Shown here: in pieces, positions 1 to 9,209 of the stretch
Layout of the letters: every line of letters starts with the position of its first letter
Position numbering within the stretch: position 1 is the stretch's first letter
Source of the DNA: CAZBMJ01 sp964493205
GTDB lineage: Bacteria; Myxococcota; UBA727; JABDBI01
Direction: 5' to 3'
DNA length: 56,169 nt
Assembly: GCA_964493205.1 (NCBI GenBank)
Contig: CAZBMJ010000011.1
Span: 1-56,169, forward strand
The notes under the pieces: model-generated
Seen by the model: only the letters and a program-made list of their open reading frames with translations
Told to the model about the DNA's origin: nothing
Database searches by the model: none
Translations under genes and position numbers: made by a program

Positions 1-11
1 AACTCAGATTA

Positions 12-55
12 ACTAATCAATACTTATGGGTAATCATATGGTCACGCTACGTAGG
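12..55. repeat. Left copy of a 44-bp inverted repeat at the window ends
   Basis: These 44 bases are, by eye, the exact reverse complement of 56126-56169. Similarity stops abruptly on the inner side, where the flanks differ. The 11 bases outside it (1-11) would lie further inside the repeated element. I infer that both window ends run into the same end of a multicopy element, most likely an insertion sequence or similar repeat where an assembly broke. No coding sequence is visible in 1-131. Confidence 0.85.
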
Positions 56-131
56 AATCAGTTGAAAATCGATTTCACTTAAATCCTTATGTCGAACTCA
101 CGTTAAGATAAAGGCGCGGCTTGCTATAAAC

Positions 132-1391
132 TTAGAACAACAAGCACGAAAAAGGCATCGCCCAAAGATTATTGCCAAAAGAAATCACCTCTTCACCCAT
201 GTACATAACGATTCCTTGAGTATCGCTAGAGGTAGCATCTTTTAAGTCATATAAACCTTTGAAATCTGCTGGTGATACACTTTTGGAAAATTTTATTTCT
301 ATACCACAAAGTTTATTTCCAGAAGAAAGCAAAAAATCAACTTCTTTGCCTTGATGGGTTCTATAAAAATTTATAATAATACCCGGTGAAAAAACTAGTT
401 GTTTTCTAAGCTCGCTAAAAAACCACGTTTCGCCTAAAGCACCTAAATGCATATTTGACCAAATTTCGGCACTATTTTTAATTTGGTGATAGAAACAAGC
501 AGTAGCAGTGTCATTAATAAATATTTTGGGAGATTTTATTAAACGCTTACTCACATTAGAAAACCAGGGGTTTAAATGGGTTACCTGGTAAGTAAGTTCC
601 AAAATACCTAAATAACGACTAGCTGTTCGCTGATCAATACCAACGTCCCTAGCTACACTTGAAATCACTGATAAATTACCTGTTCTTAAAGCTGAAATTT
701 CTAAAATTTTTGTAAAGGGGATTAAATCAATACCTTTTGCTATATCTCTAACATCTCGTTCTAAATACGTTTTTTGATAAGACGCAAGCCAACGACGACT
801 AAAAACAGGATTTTTTCTAGACCATACCTCTGGAAAACCTCCATAAAATAAAAGCTCTTCATAAAATTTTAACGAAAGCTCTGGTAATTTAGAGCGGTTC
901 TTAAAATAATCATCTGCAATAATTTTTGCACCACTTGGCTCAAATAATTTTTCTAAAAATTGCGGGCGATTTTCTTGTTCTAAAACTTCAGCAAAGCTTA
1001 AACCTTCAAGATTTATTACGTCAACTCGACCAGAAAGGCTTTCACTCACCTGTGGCAAAGCTAGGATATTAGCAGAACCAGTCAATAAAAATTGGCCAGT
1101 TTGACGATTCATATCTATACGCTTTTTTAGAGCACGCATTAAATCAGGCACACGTTGAATTTCATCAAGTGCGACACTATGGGTGAATCTTTCTAAAAAA
1201 CCATCAGGGTCTGCTAATGCTAAACGTAAATTAGAAATATCATCAAAAGATATGTACTCTTGGCATATTCCTTCTTTTACTAGTTGTTTAGCCACTGTAG
1301 ACTTACCCACCTGCCTTGCACCTATGAGTAACACTGCTGGAAAATCGGTAAGTGATTGTTTCACTAAATCTGTAATATATCGCTTTATCAT
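132..1391 (-). CDS. DUF4143-family AAA ATPase, copy 1
   Basis: About 419 residues. Seen: a Walker A motif GARQVGKST near the N-terminus, a Walker B-like segment ALDEIQRVPDL, the family's LTGSAN sensor-like motif, and a C-terminal PD-(D/E)XK-like core with EVDFLL followed by GIEIKFSK. This matches the large AAA + DUF4143 family, whose cellular role is not established although members are abundant in host-associated and archaeal genomes. The ATG at 1391 is chosen because MIKRYITDLV fits the family's usual start; upstream codons read only from a TTG. A relative (1448-2671) lies directly upstream on the same strand, 56 bp away, so the two may be co-transcribed. They are clearly divergent, so this is not a recent duplication. 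Confidence 0.85.
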   Translation of the reverse strand: MIKRYITDLVKQSLTDFPAVLLIGARQVGKSTVAKQLVKEGICQEYISFDDISNLRLALADPDGFLERFTHSVALDEIQRVPDLMRALKKRIDMNRQTGQFLLTGSANILALPQVSESLSGRVDVINLEGLSFAEVLEQENRPQFLEKLFEPSGAKIIADDYFKNRSKLPELSLKFYEELLFYGGFPEVWSRKNPVFSRRWLASYQKTYLERDVRDIAKGIDLIPFTKILEISALRTGNLSVISSVARDVGIDQRTASRYLGILELTYQVTHLNPWFSNVSKRLIKSPKIFINDTATACFYHQIKNSAEIWSNMHLGALGETWFFSELRKQLVFSPGIIINFYRTHQGKEVDFLLSSGNKLCGIEIKFSKSVSPADFKGLYDLKDATSSDTQGIVMYMGEEVISFGNNLWAMPFSCLLF

Positions 1392-1447
1392 GTCAGAAAT
1401 TATAGCATAGGCATGTAAGAATTTACAACATTTAAAATGCAAAAAAG

Positions 1448-2671
1448 CTATAATAATCCCACAGGAATAGCATCACACGTATCGCTTAAAGGTAAGGGCT
1501 TTTCAATCAAGCAAATAACCCCTCCTTCTTTAATCACTAAGTCAAGTTGGGATAATAGCTTAAAACATTTCACTAAATCCTTGTTTGGTGAAGCTGTTTT
1601 TTTAAATTCCAATGGATAAACTTCACGGTCTTTAACAATCAGTAAATCTATTTCTTTTTGGTCTTTGTCTCGATAATAATATAAAGGCGCTTGTTTGCCG
1701 TTATGCCAGTAGCTTTTTAATATTTCGGTAAAAATAAAAGTCTCTAAAATAGCGCCAGACATAGCACCAGCTTCAAGCGTATCAGGGCTAGACCATTGGG
1801 TTAAGTATGTGCATAGACCAGTATCTAGAAAATATAGTTTAGGAGCCTTAATTAATCTTTTAGTTATGTTGGTATAATAAGGCTCTAGCAAGTATATAAT
1901 ATTCGATGTTTGTAGCACCGATAACCATTGTTTGACTGTGGGTACACTTATACCAACGTCCCTGGCTAGTTCTGAAAAGCTTAATAATTGACCAGTTCTT
2001 GCAGCACTAGCCCGAAGAAATTTAAAAAAATCTCCTTCATTGCCAACATTTAATAAATTACGCACATCTCTTTGCAGATAAGTCTGGATATAAGAACTAT
2101 AAAACAAATCTCGATCTATATTTTCGTCTGAAATTATAGCTGGAAAAGAACCTCGCCAAATGATTTTATATAAATCAGTCAAAGATAAATTTTCAGACTC
2201 TTTTAAACGTATTTGTAACTGCTCTTGTGTAGGCAAAAAAGGCATAGAAATATGAGGCTTCTTTTGTATTTCCTTAAGAGACATGCCTAAAAGATTAACA
2301 ATCCCTACTCTTCCAGCCAAAGATTCACTTACTCCTTGCATTAACTGAAATTGCTCAGAACCAGTCAACCAAAACATGCCATTTTGCCGATTTTTATCTA
2401 CAGCCATTTTTATATAAGGCAAAAGCTGTGGCGCATATTGAATTTCATCGATCAAAACAGGGGGCGTAAAGCGCTGCATAAAAAGAGCAGGATCTTCTTT
2501 AGCCAATTGAGCTAGCAGTGGATCATCTAATGTCACATACATTCGCTTACTTTTGCTTATATGATTTAAAATAGTGGTTTTTCCTACTTGTCGTGGACCG
2601 CTCACCAATATTACTGGAAATTGATTGGAAGCTTTTTGTAAAAAAGTCTCTAACGTACGCTCTAAATACAT
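1448..2671 (-). CDS. DUF4143-family AAA ATPase, copy 2
   Basis: About 407 residues. Walker A is GPRQVGKTT, Walker B is PVLIDEIQYAPQL, followed by LTGSEQF and a wHTH-like segment (LARDVGISVPTVKQWL). The C-terminal nuclease-like core reads KEIDLLIVKDREVYPLEFKK. The ATG at 2671 is preferred because GGAC lies 7-8 bases upstream and MYLERTL is the usual family start; an ATG at 2683 is the alternative. It has the same architecture as its neighbour at 132-1391. Function of the family is unknown; ATP hydrolysis and possible DNA cleavage are inferred from motifs only. Confidence 0.85.
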   Translation of the reverse strand: MYLERTLETFLQKASNQFPVILVSGPRQVGKTTILNHISKSKRMYVTLDDPLLAQLAKEDPALFMQRFTPPVLIDEIQYAPQLLPYIKMAVDKNRQNGMFWLTGSEQFQLMQGVSESLAGRVGIVNLLGMSLKEIQKKPHISMPFLPTQEQLQIRLKESENLSLTDLYKIIWRGSFPAIISDENIDRDLFYSSYIQTYLQRDVRNLLNVGNEGDFFKFLRASAARTGQLLSFSELARDVGISVPTVKQWLSVLQTSNIIYLLEPYYTNITKRLIKAPKLYFLDTGLCTYLTQWSSPDTLEAGAMSGAILETFIFTEILKSYWHNGKQAPLYYYRDKDQKEIDLLIVKDREVYPLEFKKTASPNKDLVKCFKLLSQLDLVIKEGGVICLIEKPLPLSDTCDAIPVGLL

Positions 2672-2756
2672 AATTTCGTCCATTTTAAGTTGCAACTTTA
2701 AATTAGACGAAAAATTGGCTTATGTCAAAGAATTTTAGTCTGATTTTAGGGGTGCA

Positions 2757-3188
2757 TTATAGACTCAAGTATTTATCAAGAGCTTCACGAGGTTGAATCC
2801 ATCTAAGAACCTCAGCTGCTTTTTGGCGTATCTCTAAACTTTCATGTTGCAATAGATTATTTATCTCAAGTAAAACTTCTTTATCACTAGGTTCAATCTC
2901 TTTAATAACATTAGCTACCGCCTTTCTGATTGATCTATTGCTATTACCTAAAGCTTTAGCAAGGGCTTTATGAATTTCAGTATCTGCAGGTTTGATCTTA
3001 TAAAGAGCCTGAGCAGCTGCTCGCCTGACTGACCAATCATCATCACTCAAAGCTTTAGCAAGAGCTGTATGAATTTTTGGATCTGTAGACCTAGTTTTTA
3101 GAAAAATTTTAATGGCAACTTTTCGTATTTCAGCCTCAGGATTGCTTAGCTTTTCATAGTAATGCTCATTTAATTTTTTAAATGCCAA
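2757..3188 (-). CDS. HEAT-repeat protein, possibly 5'-truncated
   Basis: About 143 residues made of four helical repeats of roughly 31 residues, each with the pattern xxIRKVA or SVRRAAAQAL followed by ALxKIKPxD, typical of PBS-lyase-type HEAT repeats. Such solenoids are protein-binding scaffolds; no catalytic residues are visible. The frame has no ATG: the first usable codon is a TTG at 3188, and the frame stays open upstream to 3257 with plausible residues (SLIENHIVELNTT). Either an unusual start is used or the 5' end was lost. No signal peptide is seen. Confidence 0.6.
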   Translation of the reverse strand: MAFKKLNEHYYEKLSNPEAEIRKVAIKIFLKTRSTDPKIHTALAKALSDDDWSVRRAAAQALYKIKPADTEIHKALAKALGNSNRSIRKAVANVIKEIEPSDKEVLLEINNLLQHESLEIRQKAAEVLRWIQPREALDKYLSL

Positions 3189-3213
3189 AGTTGTATTTAA
3201 CTCTACGATATGA

Positions 3214-3612
3214 TTTTCAATTAATGAAAACTCAGTAAAGCCACTAATTCCACTTCGTTATCTAAAAGTGTAAGTGGATAAAATTAATCAAATTCGACCA
3301 AAATCATCTTTTATACAATTTAACGATGTCAAAAATTATTTGAGTAAGTCAAGGTCTTATGGGGATATTTTTGCAGTATTTAACTCAAATGATATTAAAG
3401 AAAGAACTGTTTTTACACCAAGGGATTCACTAGGTTTAAGATTTGATATGAAAAGAGATATTGATTCTGTATAAGTAACACCACTTACAGTAACAGGATT
3501 GCCTAAACCTAATGATAATAAATTTAATTTATATCGTGAAGCTTTAATTTGTGGTGAAGTAACCATGAAACAAGAAAAATTAATTAACTTATTTAAACTG
3601 AGTTTTGGATAA
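3214..3612 (+). pseudogene. Decayed gene with two in-frame TAA codons
   Basis: One forward frame reads as plausible protein from 3214 to the TAA at 3610-3612, interrupted by TAA at 3271-3273 and 3472-3474. The three open pieces continue in the same frame without a shift, for example RDSLGLRFDMKRDIDSV, stop, VTPLTVTGLPKPNDNKFNLY. I do not recognise the family. The likeliest reading is a gene inactivated by nonsense mutation. The piece before 3258 competes with the reverse-strand frame of the HEAT gene, so its left boundary is uncertain. Otherwise 3189-3639 holds nothing I can name. Confidence 0.4.
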
Positions 3613-3639
3613 GCACAGGTTTATCTAATAAAAAAAGAA

Positions 3640-5283
3640 TTACCATTCATACCAAGATTTAGGTAACTCAGACGGTATGAAAGCAAAATCGCTTAAATCA
3701 TTTTGCTCAATATTATGCACGTTCACTGTAATTTGCTTTGGAACATAAAAAATTTCTGAACTTTGCAAAAATTTAAGATAGTCTTCAAAGGAATTCATTT
3801 TTACGAAAAGTTCAAGATTTGCTATGGCTTGCTTTTGCCAATGTAAATCTTTTGGATAGATTGCTTTAAATATTCCACCTGTTTTAAACAAAAATTGTTG
3901 TCCATAAAGTGGCGCCATAAATCCCATTGGCCATCCTGCAAATTTGCTATTATTGAACTCTCGCTCAGGAGAATAAAAAGCTACAACCCCAATATTTTTT
4001 GACTTTTCAGCATCCAATAATGAAACTAGCTGCTTAAAACCATAATCCCCATGAGGAGAACAAATTAAAACCAACAAGCGACTTGTTTTCTGCAATTTAG
4101 AAAGGAAAAGCTCTGATATTCTCTCTGCAGTTAAAATTTTATCTTCACTATATAACAAAGCCCATTCTTGTAGGCTTTCCCTATTAAACAAGGAATCTTG
4201 CGTAATGGCATCATCACCACGAATAAATAATAAAACTTTATGGTGCTCAGGAATGAAGTCAAAAGTCTCAAATATGCTATGGACTTGGGAATTATTTACA
4301 TCGGCTCCAATTTTTGCGGGCTTAATCCAATGAATATTTTCTTTCAAAGCCCCATTTTGAATAAAAGCCTTCAGCCACATATCCCCATGGGCTAAATTTT
4401 TATAATTTCTCTCACTTTCAACAAAAAGCACGGTAAGATTAGATAAATTCAACCCACTTAGCTTTTCTGAGATCTGATTATATATTTTATTTTTTTTCTG
4501 TGATTCTTCATAGGGCTTTATAATTGTATCTTTAAACCCAAATTTGACAATCTCAATATTTTTTCCGCCATTTATTGCAAAAAAAGTAAAATTAAATTTT
4601 GGACCATACGTATTCACAAATTCTACATAATCAAAAAAATTTTGCATCTGTTCATATTTCATAGCAGCCGCACTATCTTGCCAATGATAAAATTTTGTAT
4701 GCTGAAAGGAATAGTCAGGGGTAGGAAAACACATGGTTGAAGTTTCCGTATTATTATCAGTAGCAATTAAAGCTATGGGCGTTGGGGTGCTCCCAAATTT
4801 ACTTGAAGCTAAAGCTTTAACTTTATAAGCAAAGTGCCCAGAAAAACAAGATTTAAAAAATAGAGCAATTTCTTTTCCCTCTAACGGCGTCAAAAAATTA
4901 TCTACAATATTTTCAGCCGAAATAAACTGCTCACCTATGGCACATAAATTTCCCTGCAAGCATGTGCTCATATTAGCACACTCAAAATGTCTTCCTGCAT
5001 CTGCCCCATGAAAGGAAAATAATATCATCACACTCTTTAAATCAGCAGAGTGTTTTATAACTTCATTTTTAAATTCATTAAAACCAAAAACATCGTTTTC
5101 CACATACATACGGATTGCCAAGCTATCCATGCCATTGCTTTCTAAAATTTTGCTAAATTCCTCTGACGATTGATTGAACTCTGCAGAAGTAAAAATGAAT
5201 ACACCACTTAGGTTATCATTGGCCCAACCTATAGAGTTTGATAAAAAAATAAATAAAAAAGATATAAATACATTTGTTTTCAT
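3640..5283 (-). CDS. Exported protein with two caspase-like (clan CD) domains
   Basis: About 547 residues. The ATG at 5283 starts a clear signal peptide (MKTNVFISFLFIFLSNSIGWA). Domain 1 (about 25-250) has the clan CD signature: a hydrophobic strand ending in SFHG (His92), then about 50 residues later a strand ending in FFKSCFSG (Cys146). This is the His/Cys dyad arrangement of caspases, legumains and metacaspases. Domain 2 (about 278-540) repeats the layout, with LLFIRGDD (Arg355 in place of His) and LVLICSPHG (Cys408), and looks catalytically altered. I infer an exported cysteine peptidase with a pseudo-enzyme second half. Substrate unknown. It lies downstream of the kinase-like lipoprotein gene, separated by that gene's terminator, so it probably has its own promoter. 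Confidence 0.6.
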   Translation of the reverse strand: MKTNVFISFLFIFLSNSIGWANDNLSGVFIFTSAEFNQSSEEFSKILESNGMDSLAIRMYVENDVFGFNEFKNEVIKHSADLKSVMILFSFHGADAGRHFECANMSTCLQGNLCAIGEQFISAENIVDNFLTPLEGKEIALFFKSCFSGHFAYKVKALASSKFGSTPTPIALIATDNNTETSTMCFPTPDYSFQHTKFYHWQDSAAAMKYEQMQNFFDYVEFVNTYGPKFNFTFFAINGGKNIEIVKFGFKDTIIKPYEESQKKNKIYNQISEKLSGLNLSNLTVLFVESERNYKNLAHGDMWLKAFIQNGALKENIHWIKPAKIGADVNNSQVHSIFETFDFIPEHHKVLLFIRGDDAITQDSLFNRESLQEWALLYSEDKILTAERISELFLSKLQKTSRLLVLICSPHGDYGFKQLVSLLDAEKSKNIGVVAFYSPEREFNNSKFAGWPMGFMAPLYGQQFLFKTGGIFKAIYPKDLHWQKQAIANLELFVKMNSFEDYLKFLQSSEIFYVPKQITVNVHNIEQNDLSDFAFIPSELPKSWYEW

Positions 5284-5376
5284 ATTGAAAATATTACTAT
5301 ACACATATCAACTGTCAATAACAATTAAGCACTAATAATAGTTTACATTAAATTTTTATTTTACATTGTTTATGTC

Positions 5377-5409
5377 TAAAAATTAAAAATGCCCACTCAA
5401 GGCGGGCAT
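5377..5409 (-). terminator. Rho-independent terminator of the kinase-like lipoprotein gene
   Basis: On the reverse strand ATGCCC and GGGCAT form a 6-bp stem around a 9-base loop, followed by a T-rich run. It lies 26 bases past the stop codon of the gene at 5435-7096. Confidence 0.7.
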
Positions 5410-5434
5410 AGATTAAACACAGGAAACTTAGATG

Positions 5435-7096
5435 TTAAAAATATATATATTTAATATCATCTTTAGAAACAATATTATCCACATTTTTTTTATTTGATTT
5501 AAATTCCAAGTTATAAATCAATCCAAGTTTTATGAGTTCTTTTAAAGGCATACTAAAAGGGGCATATCTTGGCGGATTTTCCATATCACTCCCTTGAAAA
5601 TATTTAAAGCTAAAACCTTTATTTTTAAACGCCTTATTGGTAATTGAAAGATTTAAAGAACTCATCATAACAACCCTTGAATCATGATGTTTACTATTAT
5701 TTAAATCAGTTAAAAATGCTTCAACAAATTTCTTGTCTAAATCTTCCGTTAAAGCATCTTGAGCTTTTTTGATATCTTCTGCACTAAACTTTTCTTTACC
5801 GGTAATAATCCCTCTTTTTGCTTTAAATTCGGCAAAGGCTTTTAAAAACTCATAACGTTTATCGCCATGTTCTTTAGCTTTTGCAATTTGTTCTGGTTTT
5901 GCATCTGCTAAAGCTTTGCAAAAATCATTGCCTGAATCTTTAGTTGCTTGCACAACAGTCTCGATATATTCGCTAGGAATATAAAACTCTGAAACTTCGT
6001 CATTGAGCAAACGCCAAATATTGCCTGCACCTTTTTCAACATCTAACAAAATAACTTTTCCTAAATTTTTAGCCAAGGGCAAATTATCATATTTAATATC
6101 ATTAAAATCACTCAAACAAGCAAAAGTAGTTATCTGTTTAAACATTTCAATAAGCTTATTTTTAGTTTCGTCATCAGTTTTAGCTTTAGTAAATAGATTG
6201 GTATATAAATTCTCTTGAAATTCATGACTAGCATCAACATCTATAAGCTCTTCTAAAATATAAGACTTACCATTATTAGTTTTTCCTGTTGCAAATTTAG
6301 GCACATAAAGCATGTCTAAATTTTTACCTTCAACAGTTTTATGGGCTGCCGAAGTAGCCATAATTCTTGGCTCTATATTACCCATTTTCAGCACAGCTTT
6401 ATCTAAGTTAGGTAGTTCGTTGGTAGATTTTAATATCACTACAGGATTTTTTGAGGACATATCTTTTTTAGCATCAGCTTTTACGTCATCGATTCCAGCA
6501 ATATAATCACTAACATCCTTAGGCAAATCATACTTGCCATCATCTTTATTTTGCTCACCATTTCCTAACAAAACCCATTTTGGTGGATCTTTAGGAGCAT
6601 TAAAAGATGCTATATAATCATTAAATTGCTCATTATATTTGGCAAGATTTTCTTTTTCTTTATTGTTATTAGTACCTGGTTCTTTAAGTTCTTCTTGGTT
6701 TTTCGTTTCTTCTTCTAATTTTTCTTCTTCTTTTTTAGTTTCATCAAGTTTTTCATCAATATCTTCTAGACCTTTTTTTAAGTCTTCTGTTTTTTGTTTT
6801 TCTTCATTGGTTTTTTGATCTTCAGGCTTACGGTCTAAAGTTTCTAATTCTTGCTTCTTTCGAGCTTTTTCTTGCTTAAGTATTTTTTTCTTAGCTTTCA
6901 AAGCAGTTGCTTTTTCTTCACAAACCCCATTATAAAACTCACATCTTGGAGCTGGGCAATCAGCTTTGAGAAATTCTGAGCAGGCTTTATCAGCAGGTAT
7001 AACTGGAGCAGGGGCATCTGGATTAGTAACCCCAGGCTTAGCACCACAACCATTTAATAACACTAGTAAAAATAAAAAGTTGATAAATCTAAACAT
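5435..7096 (-). CDS. Lipoprotein with Cys motif, coiled coil and kinase-like core
   Basis: About 553 residues. Lipobox LLNGC (Cys17) predicts an SPII-processed lipoprotein. Residues 39-60 form a four-Cys motif (ACSEF, DCPAPRCEFY, GVCEE), followed by a strongly charged coiled coil (about 61-140). A later segment looks like a protein-kinase catalytic loop: SDFNDIKYDNL (Asp333, Lys335, Asn338), then a strand with VILLDVEKG (Asp352, DFG-like). VVILKS (Lys223) may be the ATP lysine and YILEELID the hinge. The Gly-rich loop is poor. The layout matches the lipoprotein at 17278-19104, which aligns at the Cys motif and catalytic loop. Activity is inferred; it could be a pseudokinase. The ATG at 7096 gives the compact lipoprotein signal. 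Confidence 0.55.
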   Translation of the reverse strand: MFRFINFLFLLVLLNGCGAKPGVTNPDAPAPVIPADKACSEFLKADCPAPRCEFYNGVCEEKATALKAKKKILKQEKARKKQELETLDRKPEDQKTNEEKQKTEDLKKGLEDIDEKLDETKKEEEKLEEETKNQEELKEPGTNNNKEKENLAKYNEQFNDYIASFNAPKDPPKWVLLGNGEQNKDDGKYDLPKDVSDYIAGIDDVKADAKKDMSSKNPVVILKSTNELPNLDKAVLKMGNIEPRIMATSAAHKTVEGKNLDMLYVPKFATGKTNNGKSYILEELIDVDASHEFQENLYTNLFTKAKTDDETKNKLIEMFKQITTFACLSDFNDIKYDNLPLAKNLGKVILLDVEKGAGNIWRLLNDEVSEFYIPSEYIETVVQATKDSGNDFCKALADAKPEQIAKAKEHGDKRYEFLKAFAEFKAKRGIITGKEKFSAEDIKKAQDALTEDLDKKFVEAFLTDLNNSKHHDSRVVMMSSLNLSITNKAFKNKGFSFKYFQGSDMENPPRYAPFSMPLKELIKLGLIYNLEFKSNKKNVDNIVSKDDIKYIYF

Positions 7097-7183
7097 ATAC
7101 AATCCATAAAAAATTAGAATTCATAGATTACATAACAAAATAATTATAAAAATCAACATATAAATTTAATAAAACTTTAAGAG

Positions 7184-8131
7184 TTAGTTAAACAACCAAA
7201 AAAGCTTAGTTTTTGGGCCTAATTTGTCTATAATATGACATCTAAAAGACTTTTTTATTCTATCTACCAATTGCCCTATTCTTTGCTTGGAAACATTATA
7301 TTTTTTACCTAAGTCAACCAAACTCATGGGTTCTTCACTGATTAAGTGTTTATGCCAAATTTCTTTATCTCGTTCATTAGTTAACGTATTTTCAAAGCTC
7401 GCGATAACTTTTTTTATAGCATCTTGGATTTCGTTAGTAGAAGTTAAGCTTTCTGGCGTGCCAAGATTATTATCAATGGTCTCTTCTAAACTCATATCGT
7501 TATCAAAATCCATTGGTGCAGATAAGCTAGATTCTCGATTTTTAAGCCTTTGCATTAATAACGATACTTCTTTAGGATCTTCATCTAGTTCTTTTGCCAC
7601 CAATTCAGCAGTTGGGGTTTTACCTTCTAATAAAAGTTTTTTTTCAATAACAGGAAGCCTAAAATAAAGTTTTCTACCAACTCGCGTATTAGATGCATGA
7701 ATAAGACGAGCATTATTCATTAAAAATTTAGTTAACTGAGCCCTTATCCAATAAACAGCATAGGTTCCAAAACGTGTTTCCATCTCAGGATCCCATTTTT
7801 TAGCTGCAATGGCCATACCAAAAGATGCCTCTTGAACCAAATCCATAATATTGGTCCATTCTCGTTTATATTGGTGAGCCATTTTTAAAGCTAAACGCAT
7901 GTTATGCAACACTAATTTTTGCTGCGCAGTTTTATCACCATAATTTTTTACTCTTAGACCAAGCTCTTTTTCTTCTTCTTCACTTAATCTTTTTATTTGA
8001 GCAATTTTTTTAGAAAAAGCACTGTAAGAGCCTGCGTTATCATCTCGAATTTCTTTATTTAAAAGCCATTCACCAGTATTTTGAGCTAGGCTTTTTGAAT
8101 TTCTTTTAATTAATGAATTATTATTTTCCAT
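7184..8131 (-). CDS. rpoH: RNA polymerase sigma factor RpoH (sigma-32 type)
   Basis: About 315 residues. Region 2 is seen in LVLHNMRLALKMAHQYKR, MDLVQEASFGMAIAAKKW and FGTYAVYWIRAQLTKFL; region 4 is the C-terminal helix-turn-helix SLVDLGKKYNVSKQRIGQ. The segment GRKLYFRLP matches the RpoH box (QRKLFFNLR in enteric RpoH), which supports the heat-shock sigma over other group 3 factors. The ATG at 8131 avoids a spurious overlap with dusB, which ends at 8142, and has a GGTGAG element upstream. It likely directs RNA polymerase to heat-shock promoters. The DusB gene is immediately upstream and probably in the same operon. Confidence 0.9.
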   Translation of the reverse strand: MENNNSLIKRNSKSLAQNTGEWLLNKEIRDDNAGSYSAFSKKIAQIKRLSEEEEKELGLRVKNYGDKTAQQKLVLHNMRLALKMAHQYKREWTNIMDLVQEASFGMAIAAKKWDPEMETRFGTYAVYWIRAQLTKFLMNNARLIHASNTRVGRKLYFRLPVIEKKLLLEGKTPTAELVAKELDEDPKEVSLLMQRLKNRESSLSAPMDFDNDMSLEETIDNNLGTPESLTSTNEIQDAIKKVIASFENTLTNERDKEIWHKHLISEEPMSLVDLGKKYNVSKQRIGQLVDRIKKSFRCHIIDKLGPKTKLFWLFN

Positions 8132-8141
8132 GTTATCACAC

Positions 8142-9200
8142 TCACCCAAAAGCTTGCCGATAATCAATGCCGTCATGACTGTCATCTTTTGGCATTGCCT
8201 CTTCTGAGTTTTCTAAATAGGAACTAGATAGGAAAAACTCTTCTATTTTTTCTAATACTTCATTAGCATGAATAACGTGAACAATCTCTTTTCTAAAATT
8301 AGAACCGTTTTGCAAGCCTTTAGAATACCAAACTAAATGAGACCTAAAAGTTTTTACGGCAAGAATTTGGGCTTTTGAAATATCGGGTTCTTCTAAAACA
8401 ATTTTTTGTAATTCTAAATGCTCTAAAAAATGTTCTTTTATAGTTAAAAATCTTTCTTGAGCAGTTATGGGTAATAAACTATCGCAAAACACCCAAGGAT
8501 TACCTAAAGCAGCTCTTCCTATCATCACCCCATCACACTTTGTAAGCTCTATCATTTTTTTAGCATCAGCAATACTTTGCACATCACCATTACCAATAAC
8601 GGGTATAGTTAGAGCTGATTTCAATAAAGCTATATGATTCCAATCAGCAAAACCACTATAGCCTTGAGCTCTACTTCGGGCGTGCAACGCTATGGCTGAA
8701 ATACCAACATTTTCTAAGGCTTTTCCCACCTCAATAAAATTAAGGCTGTTGCTATCCCAACCAGACCGAATTTTAACTGTGATTGGTATTTCATACGAAG
8801 TCGCTTTAAGCATTGCTGCAATTATATTTTCTGCCCGTTTAATATCACACAACAAAGCAGAACCGGCGTTAGTTTTCGTAACTTTTTTAACAGGACATCC
8901 CATATTGATATCAATTATTTCAGCACCCATTTCGGCTGCCTTATATGCAGCTATAGCCATGGCTTCTTCTTCACCACCAAATAACTGTACACAAAAAGGT
9001 TTTTCAATATCTTTATCATAGGTCAAATAACTTTTTGTTCTAATATTATTATAAAAAAGACCTTTGGCTGAAATTAACTCGGTTGGCGCCAAAGCTGCAC
9101 CTTTTTTTAAAGCCATTTTTCTAAAAGGCATTTGGCTTACACCAGCCATAGGAGCCAAAATAAGTCGATTTTTTATAGTGTATTTTCCAATTTTTAACAT
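8142..9200 (-). CDS. dusB: tRNA-dihydrouridine synthase
   Basis: About 352 residues, a TIM-barrel flavoenzyme that reduces uridine to dihydrouridine in tRNA using FMN and NADPH. Seen: N-terminal LAPMAGVSQMPFR, the catalytic-Cys motif INMGCPVKKV, ALHARSRAQGYSG, IGNGDV and GVMIGRAALGNPW near the FMN phosphate site, all characteristic of Dus enzymes. Length fits DusB/NifR3. It is the second gene of a leftward run M50 protease-dusB-rpoH with gaps of about 10 bp, suggesting an operon. Confidence 0.92.
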   Translation of the reverse strand: MLKIGKYTIKNRLILAPMAGVSQMPFRKMALKKGAALAPTELISAKGLFYNNIRTKSYLTYDKDIEKPFCVQLFGGEEEAMAIAAYKAAEMGAEIIDINMGCPVKKVTKTNAGSALLCDIKRAENIIAAMLKATSYEIPITVKIRSGWDSNSLNFIEVGKALENVGISAIALHARSRAQGYSGFADWNHIALLKSALTIPVIGNGDVQSIADAKKMIELTKCDGVMIGRAALGNPWVFCDSLLPITAQERFLTIKEHFLEHLELQKIVLEEPDISKAQILAVKTFRSHLVWYSKGLQNGSNFRKEIVHVIHANEVLEKIEEFFLSSSYLENSEEAMPKDDSHDGIDYRQAFG

Positions 9201-9209
9201 AATTTATAC

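Noticed and set aside
132..2671. A two-gene defence operon
   Set aside because: Two DUF4143 ATPases side by side lack any recognised defence partner, and the family has no settled role, so I report them only as ATPases.
8132..8185. Longer RpoH start overlapping dusB
   Set aside because: The extra residues do not fit RpoH; the ATG at 8131 has a ribosome site and gives normal length.
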